Assembly (NCBI GenBank): GCA_031278055.1
Contig: JAITLD010000058.1
Location: 1 to 12,053 of the forward strand
DNA from: Rickettsiales bacterium
GTDB taxonomy: Bacteria > Pseudomonadota > Alphaproteobacteria > Rs-D84
Reading direction: 5' to 3'
DNA length: 12,053 nt
Shown: positions 8,154 to 12,053 of the stretch, piece by piece
Position numbering within the stretch: the first letter of the stretch is position 1
Layout: each line of letters opens with the position of its first letter
Notes under the pieces: generated by a model
Database searches by the model: none
The model's input: only the letters and a program-made list of their open reading frames with translations
Told to the model about the DNA's origin: nothing
Position numbers and translations under genes: made by a program

Positions 8154-8393
8154 TTATGCAAACGAATATTCATCGTCATCAAAGTCTTCCATCAGACTTC
8201 TTACCGCGCGACCTATTTGAACGTTTATTTCCAATTTATTTTTTGCTTTTTTATCCATAATTAAACCGACGTATTTTTCAAAAATATCCGCGTCCGCATT
8301 GGTCATAAAGTCAATGAAGCACGCGGCATTTCTCCTGAAATGTTGCACCATTTTTTCCGCAAATTCCATAATATCTTTATTCTGTTTTGACAT
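8154..8393 (-). CDS. Small unrecognised protein with acidic C-terminus (79 residues)
   Basis: I do not recognise this family. The gene looks real: an ideal ribosome binding site (AAAGGAGA) sits just upstream of the ATG, a terminator lies right after it, and a promoter plus structured leader lie upstream. The protein appears mostly helical and soluble, with no signal peptide or membrane segment. It has an N-terminal charged helix (about 5-22), a middle stretch FIDFMTNADADIFEKYVGLI (27-46), a Lys-rich patch (KKAKNKLE, 48-55) and a strongly acidic tail MEDFDDDEYSF (68-78). The charge split suggests protein binding or contact with a basic partner. It shares the terminator with dnaK in convergent orientation, but nothing links it functionally to the chaperone. 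Confidence 0.75.
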   Translation of the reverse strand: MSKQNKDIMEFAEKMVQHFRRNAACFIDFMTNADADIFEKYVGLIMDKKAKNKLEINVQIGRAVRSLMEDFDDDEYSFA

Positions 8394-8418
8394 AATTATC
8401 TCCTTTGTTTTTTTTTAT

Positions 8419-8446
8419 AAAAAGACGCCAAAATTTTTTGGGCGGC
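8419..8446 (-). terminator. Rho-independent terminator of the candidate leader RNA
   Basis: On the minus strand CGCC(c)AAA pairs with TTTGGCG around an A/T-rich loop (8444-8426) and is followed by TCTTTTT (8425-8419). The hairpin is moderate and has one bulged C. The upstream segment UUUGGAGG (8510-8503) could pair with CCGCCCAAA (8445-8437) and open the hairpin, a possible antiterminator. Confidence 0.5.
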
Positions 8447-8579
8447 AAAAGGTCAGAAACTATCCAGACAAATAGCTATGTGTTTTTAACACATGGCTCA
8501 GTCCTCCAAACAAAGCAGAAGTTTTATGTTCGCGCGTCTAGGGAGATTTCTGATCCTCGGCACGGCAACAGCCAATGCT
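8419..8579 (-). ncRNA. Candidate structured leader or small RNA upstream of the 79-residue gene
   Basis: On the minus strand a promoter predicts a transcript starting at 8579 and a terminator ends near 8419, giving about 161 nt. The RNA can fold into a long irregular rod. GG(a)UCAGAAA (8556-8547) pairs with UUUCUGACC (8459-8451), and CC(u)AGAC (8542-8536) with GUCUGG (8470-8465), each with one bulge. Inside is a hairpin AUGUGUU-AAA-AACACAU (8494-8478). A small GGC-UGUU-GCC hairpin lies near the 5' end. The 3' hairpin with U-run lies about 20 bases before the ribosome binding site of the small gene, so this is either an attenuator/riboswitch leader or an independent sRNA. It does not match 6S, SRP, tmRNA or riboswitch consensus sequences that I know. 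Confidence 0.45.
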
Positions 8580-8585
8580 AGATTG

Positions 8586-8614
8586 ATTATAAAATATTTG
8601 TTTATAAAACACAA
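8586..8614 (-). promoter_or_regulatory. Sigma70-like promoter of the leader RNA and small gene
   Basis: On the minus strand TTGTGT (8614-8609) and a perfect TATAAT (8591-8586) are separated by 17 bases. The predicted transcription start is the A at 8579. The 336-base gap between the small gene and olsB is thus explained by this promoter, the structured RNA (8419-8579) and the olsB promoter (8691-8720). I see nothing coding in it. Confidence 0.6.
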
Positions 8615-8690
8615 TTGAAATAAACAAAAACATTATTAAAAAACGGAAAGAATAATAGTCGACTTAAAGCGAACAATAAAAAAATGATTC

Positions 8691-8720
8691 TGGACATGAT
8701 GTGATTCTTTCTGATACTAT
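8691..8720 (+). promoter_or_regulatory. Promoter of the olsB-like gene, almost leaderless
   Basis: TGGACA (8691-8696), an 18-base spacer and TACTAT (8715-8720) preceded by TG at 8712-8713 form an extended -10 type promoter. The ATG at 8730 starts nine bases after it, so the leader would be about zero to three bases, with no Shine-Dalgarno sequence. Confidence 0.55.
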
Positions 8721-8729
8721 TCCTGTATT

Positions 8730-9503
8730 ATGTCGATACAAATTCAAGATTACGAGGCGAGACTGACCGAAACCGAAGACGAGCGACGATTAGTCCGCCG
8801 ATTGAGATATAAATGTTTTGTCGAAGAAGAGGGCGCGTCGGTAATTCCCGAGATGAAAAGACTCCGCGAGGAATGGGACGAGTTTGACGTCCGCGCCGAT
8901 TATATGGTCGTATTTCACAAAAAGAAAGTTGTAGGGACCTATCGGATAATTACGCGGGAGATTGCTAAAAAAAGCGGATTTTATACGGAAACCGAGTTCA
9001 ATCTAAAAAAAATCAAACGTGTTCGCAAGCATATTGCCGAGATGTCGCGCGCCTGCGTGGATTCAGAGTATCGCGATAACGCCATGGTGATACGAATGCT
9101 ATGGATGGGCCTCGCCGAATACGTCAAGCAAAAAAACATAAAACTCTTATTTGGTGTGGCATCGTGGCATGGGGCGAATCCGAATGCGTCGGCTCAGGCA
9201 TTATCATATCTGTATTACAAACATCTCGCGCCGCCGTTATTACGTCCGGCGGTGATAACAAAAAATTTTGCGAAAGGCGTCGACAAGAAATTGGGCAAAA
9301 TGAATCTGTTGCCCAGAAAAGCAGTTTCCGAAAACTTAGCGTTTGCACAGATGTCGCCACTAATCCGCGGATACTTACGCCTCGGGGCGGAGTTTGGACG
9401 CGGCGTGTTCGTCGACCGTCCGTTCAACACATACGACGTATTTGTGATTCTTAGAATAAAAAAATTGGCCCCCACTTATAGACGGCATTTTATGGGCGAA
9501 TAA
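8730..9503 (+). CDS. olsB: OlsB-like ornithine N-acyltransferase (GNAT-related)
   Basis: OlsB transfers a 3-hydroxyacyl chain from acyl carrier protein to the alpha-amino group of ornithine, making lyso-ornithine lipid, which OlsA then acylates. It acts at the cytoplasmic membrane. The 257 residues match the family in length and layout: an acyl-homoserine-lactone-synthase/GNAT-like N-terminal half with LVRRLRYKCFVEEEGA (21-36), a VVGTYRI strand (67-73) and the EMSRACVDSEYR segment (104-115). LLFGVASWHG follows at 139-148, then the C-terminal OlsB hallmark PLIRGYLRLGAEFGRGV (210-226) with FNTYDVFVIL (232-241) and a closing YRRHF. It is a single gene with its own promoter. No olsA is in the window, so it may be encoded elsewhere, or the enzyme may acylate another amine. 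Older annotations call this family putative hemolysins. Confidence 0.85.
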   Translation: MSIQIQDYEARLTETEDERRLVRRLRYKCFVEEEGASVIPEMKRLREEWDEFDVRADYMVVFHKKKVVGTYRIITREIAKKSGFYTETEFNLKKIKRVRKHIAEMSRACVDSEYRDNAMVIRMLWMGLAEYVKQKNIKLLFGVASWHGANPNASAQALSYLYYKHLAPPLLRPAVITKNFAKGVDKKLGKMNLLPRKAVSENLAFAQMSPLIRGYLRLGAEFGRGVFVDRPFNTYDVFVILRIKKLAPTYRRHFMGE

Positions 9504-9524
9504 CTATAATATTTATGATTATAG
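9504..9524. terminator. Weak hairpin between convergent genes
   Basis: CTATAAT (9504-9510) and ATTATAG (9518-9524) form a 7-bp AT-rich stem with a 7-base loop directly after the olsB stop and 14 bases from the end of the convergent operon. It lacks a clear T-run, so its terminator role is uncertain. Confidence 0.3.
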
Positions 9525-9537
9525 CTCTTATAAATAA

Positions 9538-10923
9538 TCAAAGCACATCGTTTTCGTAATAGCGGTATAGTTCTTTCATTACAAAATTGAACAATTTTCC
9601 AGAAAAACCCATATTTTTGATTTCCTCAAATTTATACGAGTACGGCAGCGCAGAAAATAGGACGTATTCCGTAATATAGCGGAAGACGGATATCTCCTCT
9701 TGCTGGCTCAGCGTGCGGGGGGCGTATGGCAGATGAAACACCTCATTTCTAACGCTGTTGTCGATTTTTCCCAAAATTGTATCGACAATTTTTTGGGAAT
9801 AAGGCAGGCCTGCTATTTCCGGAAAGCCCCTGAAAAATGAATCTATCAGCAAATCCTTCTCATACATAATATTCCATCCCACGCGGTGTAGCAGGAATGA
9901 TACAGTTTGACATATAATTTTATTATAGCTGACAATTCCGCTGTGATGAAGTTCGGCAATTTCCCTCTTTGGGTTCATATTTTTTATGGCGCGGATTGAT
10001 TCATATCCCGCATGGCTTTGTCGTTCGGAATCAAAAAACGTTCGGACATTGCAAATGATTTCAAGCGGAAAAATTTTTCCGCGGAAATCAAACCCTACTA
10101 TAATTTTCGCATCGCGGTAATCGCGGCCGTTATTCAAATCGTAAAATCTGTTCCTTACAGATAATATACTATCCGGCATCATCTCGCGGACATGATCGAT
10201 GAACGCGTTTATCTGCGGCACCGTATCGAACAGTAGTTTCATGCGATACACATCATTCAGTCGTGCGAATGGCGGCGCCACCTTGTCTAATTCGCGCACG
10301 AGATCGACGGAAATATCCGGAAATAGATTGCCGATTATTTTCAGGACTTCGCAGGCCGCGCAAGAAACAAAATGCGCGCGAAAACTTTCTGTGATTTTAT
10401 CATGTATCGCCTGGACCGACGCGGATTTTCTATATTTCGTCAAAACTCTGGCGACAACCGCCAGAACGTCCGTCAGATAATCGTCGTAATATTTGCCAAC
10501 GATTTTTTCAATGGCGCGATTTACGTTTTTTTGCGCCGCAATTATCGTGCTTACGATTGATGAAACAAACAATCTTATATCCGTTCCCCCATCAAAACTG
10601 AAAAATTGGTTTCTCACCGGATCATTGTCAAACCTATGATGAACGATATATGTTCCGTTGGGGCCCAGTTCGGAAATCTGCAAAGGATTCTGCAACATGG
10701 AATTCTCAATCGAATCATACGGATAAATCGGACTTTTGGGGGCGCCCAACGTCAGGCCTAGAAAATAAAAAATGTACCGAAAACACCCCATACTATTCGA
10801 ATATAACAAGTCGAGGTATTCCTTGGCCGCCGCATCGATTTTCTTTTTTGCAAAGGCGTCGGCAATTTTTTTTAGATTCTTGGCGTCGTTTTCTTTTGCC
10901 AAAATATCGGCGTTGTTTTTCAT
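9538..10923 (-). CDS. RelA/SpoT-like nucleotidyltransferase-fold protein coupled to ruvB (tentative)
   Basis: No close family is recognised for this 461-residue protein. The segment 222-311 follows the motif order of RelA/SpoT synthetase-type domains: [13 protein letters not shown] (222-234, acidic residue D224 then Arg), VRNRF (256-260), DYRDAKI (268-274), PLEIICN (286-292, with E288 in the place of the catalytic Glu of EIQ), and SHAGYESIR (303-311). That the fold is a divergent RelA_SpoT domain is inference from the pattern. Whether it makes (p)ppGpp or anything else is unknown. The flanks (1-215 and 320-461) are mostly helical. A hydrophobic stretch [13 protein letters not shown] (48-60) may touch a membrane. 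Its ATG overlaps the ruvB stop as ATGA, so it is translationally coupled, with no separate promoter seen. N-terminal composition is Lys/Ala/Asp-rich. Confidence 0.6.
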   Translation of the reverse strand: MKNNADILAKENDAKNLKKIADAFAKKKIDAAAKEYLDLLYSNSMGCFRYIFYFLGLTLGAPKSPIYPYDSIENSMLQNPLQISELGPNGTYIVHHRFDNDPVRNQFFSFDGGTDIRLFVSSIVSTIIAAQKNVNRAIEKIVGKYYDDYLTDVLAVVARVLTKYRKSASVQAIHDKITESFRAHFVSCAACEVLKIIGNLFPDISVDLVRELDKVAPPFARLNDVYRMKLLFDTVPQINAFIDHVREMMPDSILSVRNRFYDLNNGRDYRDAKIIVGFDFRGKIFPLEIICNVRTFFDSERQSHAGYESIRAIKNMNPKREIAELHHSGIVSYNKIICQTVSFLLHRVGWNIMYEKDLLIDSFFRGFPEIAGLPYSQKIVDTILGKIDNSVRNEVFHLPYAPRTLSQQEEISVFRYITEYVLFSALPYSYKFEEIKNMGFSGKLFNFVMKELYRYYENDVL

Positions 10924-11909
10924 TTCGATATTCCCAAATGCTTGTATCCGGACTCGGTCAGAATGCGCCCGCGGGGCGTGCGCTGTATTAAACCGCTCTG
11001 CATTAGGTATGGTTCTATTACATCCTCGATTGTATCGACAGGCTCGGATAGAATCGCGGACAAGTTTTCTATGCCGACCGGACCGCCGGCGAAATGCCGC
11101 GCTATCGCGTTCATATATTCGCGATCAATTTCATCCAGCCCGATTGCATCGATTTTCAATTTGGCCAGCGCAATCGCGATAACGTCGGAATCTACGATAT
11201 TTTTATTCTGATTTTCCGCAAAATCGCGCGCGCGCTTCAACAGACGGTTGGCTATGCGCGGCGTCCCGCGGCTAGACCGGGCCAAATTTGTTGCGCCGAC
11301 CGAATCGATCGCATAACCCAGAATTTTCGCGCTACGTACTATTATTTTCGCCAAATCGTCCGGCGGATAAAAATTCAGGCGCAAATCGATTCCGAACCGA
11401 TCACGCAGAGGATTCGACAATAATCCCGTCCTCGTCGTCGCGCCGACCAAAGTAAATGGCGGCAAATCTATGCGCACGGATTTTGCCGACGGTCCTTCGC
11501 CAAGCATGATATCCAGCTTAAAATCTTCCATTGCGGAATACAAAACTTCTTCGATTGCCGCGGGCAGGCGATGGATTTCGTCTATAAATAAAACATCGCC
11601 GGATTCCAGAGAAGTCAATATTGCCGCCAAGTCGCCTTGTTTCGTCAGCATAGGCGCGGCACATCCGCGGAAGCTGGCGCCCAGTTCATTTGCGACGACG
11701 TGCGCCAATGTCGTTTTACCGAGCCCGGGGGGGCCGTAAAGCAGAACATGATCCATAGCTTCCCCGCGCGAACGCGCGGCCGAAACAAATACTTCTAGAT
11801 TCTGTTTCAGTGTATCTTGTCCGATAAAATCGGCGAGAATCTTGGGGCGTATGACAGCTACGGTATCATCTGGCACATTCGGGTCCAAAAATCTTTCATT
11901 TTCGTTCAT
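10920..11909 (-). CDS. ruvB: Holliday junction branch migration ATPase RuvB
   Basis: RuvB is the AAA+ hexameric motor that, with RuvA, drives branch migration of Holliday junctions before RuvC cleavage. Numbering from the GTG at 11918, motifs are FIGQ (31-34), Walker [10 protein letters not shown] (62-70), Walker B LFIDEIH (110-116), sensor 1 GATTRTG (159-165), the arginine finger in LRDRFG (171-176) and sensor 2 [12 protein letters not shown] (218-229). The C-terminal winged-helix DNA-binding domain ends with [10 protein letters not shown] (309-318). The usual TSGP before Walker B is replaced by GCAAP, a small deviation. I give the ATG at 11909; the in-frame GTG at 11918 adds three residues and is equally plausible. 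Neither has a ribosome binding site. ruvA, usually just upstream, is not there. The stop overlaps the next gene by ATGA. Confidence 0.96.
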   Translation of the reverse strand: MNENERFLDPNVPDDTVAVIRPKILADFIGQDTLKQNLEVFVSAARSRGEAMDHVLLYGPPGLGKTTLAHVVANELGASFRGCAAPMLTKQGDLAAILTSLESGDVLFIDEIHRLPAAIEEVLYSAMEDFKLDIMLGEGPSAKSVRIDLPPFTLVGATTRTGLLSNPLRDRFGIDLRLNFYPPDDLAKIIVRSAKILGYAIDSVGATNLARSSRGTPRIANRLLKRARDFAENQNKNIVDSDVIAIALAKLKIDAIGLDEIDREYMNAIARHFAGGPVGIENLSAILSEPVDTIEDVIEPYLMQSGLIQRTPRGRILTESGYKHLGISK

Positions 11910-11968
11910 TTTTTTCACAGCATTCGCTAATGCCGATTCCTTCCCACGCGCATTGCATTTATTCGCGA

Positions 11969-12053
11969 TTACAATAATCTATTTTCCTCCTTTTCGCGAC
12001 CGACATAGGCCTTGATTTCGTCATACATCTGTTTCAATGCGGTCGTGTATTTT
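11969..12053 (-). CDS. C-terminal tail of an unrecognised gene, cut by window edge
   Basis: Reading the minus strand from 12052, one frame is open for 27 codons and ends with TAA at 11971-11969. The other two frames stop early. The visible peptide is hydrophilic and helical, ending [12 protein letters not shown]. It does not look like the C-terminus of RuvA. It ends about 60 bases before ruvB and could be in the same operon. The family cannot be named from this fragment. Confidence 0.4.
   Translation of the reverse strand, partial: KYTTALKQMYDEIKAYVGREKEENRLL

Noticed and set aside
8419..8579. 6S RNA, SRP RNA or tmRNA in the leader region
   Set aside because: Size and rod-like pairing recall 6S RNA, and a short CUGAGCC string is shared with E. 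coli 6S, but it is in the wrong place in the molecule. The SRP tetraloop/asymmetric loop consensus and tRNA-like ends are absent. I leave it as unassigned.
9101..9454. Second open frame on the plus strand inside the olsB-like gene
   Set aside because: It is a shifted-frame shadow of a conserved coding sequence with no start signal or recognisable domain.
1..12053. CRISPR arrays, insertion sequences, tRNA or rRNA genes
   Set aside because: No regularly spaced repeats, transposase motifs, terminal inverted repeats or cloverleaf-like sequences were seen on reading either strand.

Overview
The window looks like a chromosomal stretch from an alphaproteobacterium. The evidence is an alphaproteobacterial-type AddA helicase-nuclease, an OlsB-family ornithine lipid N-acyltransferase and standard RecN, DnaK and RuvB proteins. 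Spacers are short and AT-rich. Gene order is rearranged relative to free-living relatives: there is no addB beside addA, no dnaJ after dnaK, and no ruvC or ruvA visible before ruvB. This would suit a reduced, possibly host-associated lineage, but that is inference and I cannot name a genus.

Layout. Positions 1-1347 on the minus strand hold an AT-rich surface-polysaccharide-type unit: a 107-residue unrecognised protein, a family 2 glycosyltransferase, and the first codons of a further gene running off the edge. Divergent from it on the plus strand are addA (1434-4454) and recN (4510-6087), then dnaK (6221-8107), which has its own heat-shock-like promoter, a leader hairpin and a strong bidirectional terminator. 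Convergent to dnaK is a small acidic-tailed protein (8154-8393, minus). It is preceded by a 160-nt candidate structured RNA with its own promoter and a terminator just before the gene's ribosome binding site. An olsB-like gene (8730-9503, plus) follows. It converges on a minus-strand operon of ruvB (10920-11909) and an unusual 461-residue protein (9538-10923) that carries motifs resembling the RelA/SpoT nucleotidyltransferase fold and overlaps ruvB by ATGA. A partial gene tail lies at 11969-12053.

Functionally, addA, recN and ruvB all act in recombinational repair: end resection, SMC-like break handling and Holliday junction migration. They are not one operon. dnaK is the main chaperone, and olsB belongs to membrane lipid synthesis.

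Most notable: (1) several promoters sit so close to the start codon that the mRNA should be leaderless. The clearest is recN, with TTGAAA-N17-TATAAT-N6-ATG, and addA has the same -10 to ATG spacing. (2) A RelA/SpoT-like protein is translationally coupled to ruvB. (3) A promoter-leader-terminator-RBS arrangement precedes the small orphan gene and looks like either an attenuator/riboswitch or a free small RNA.
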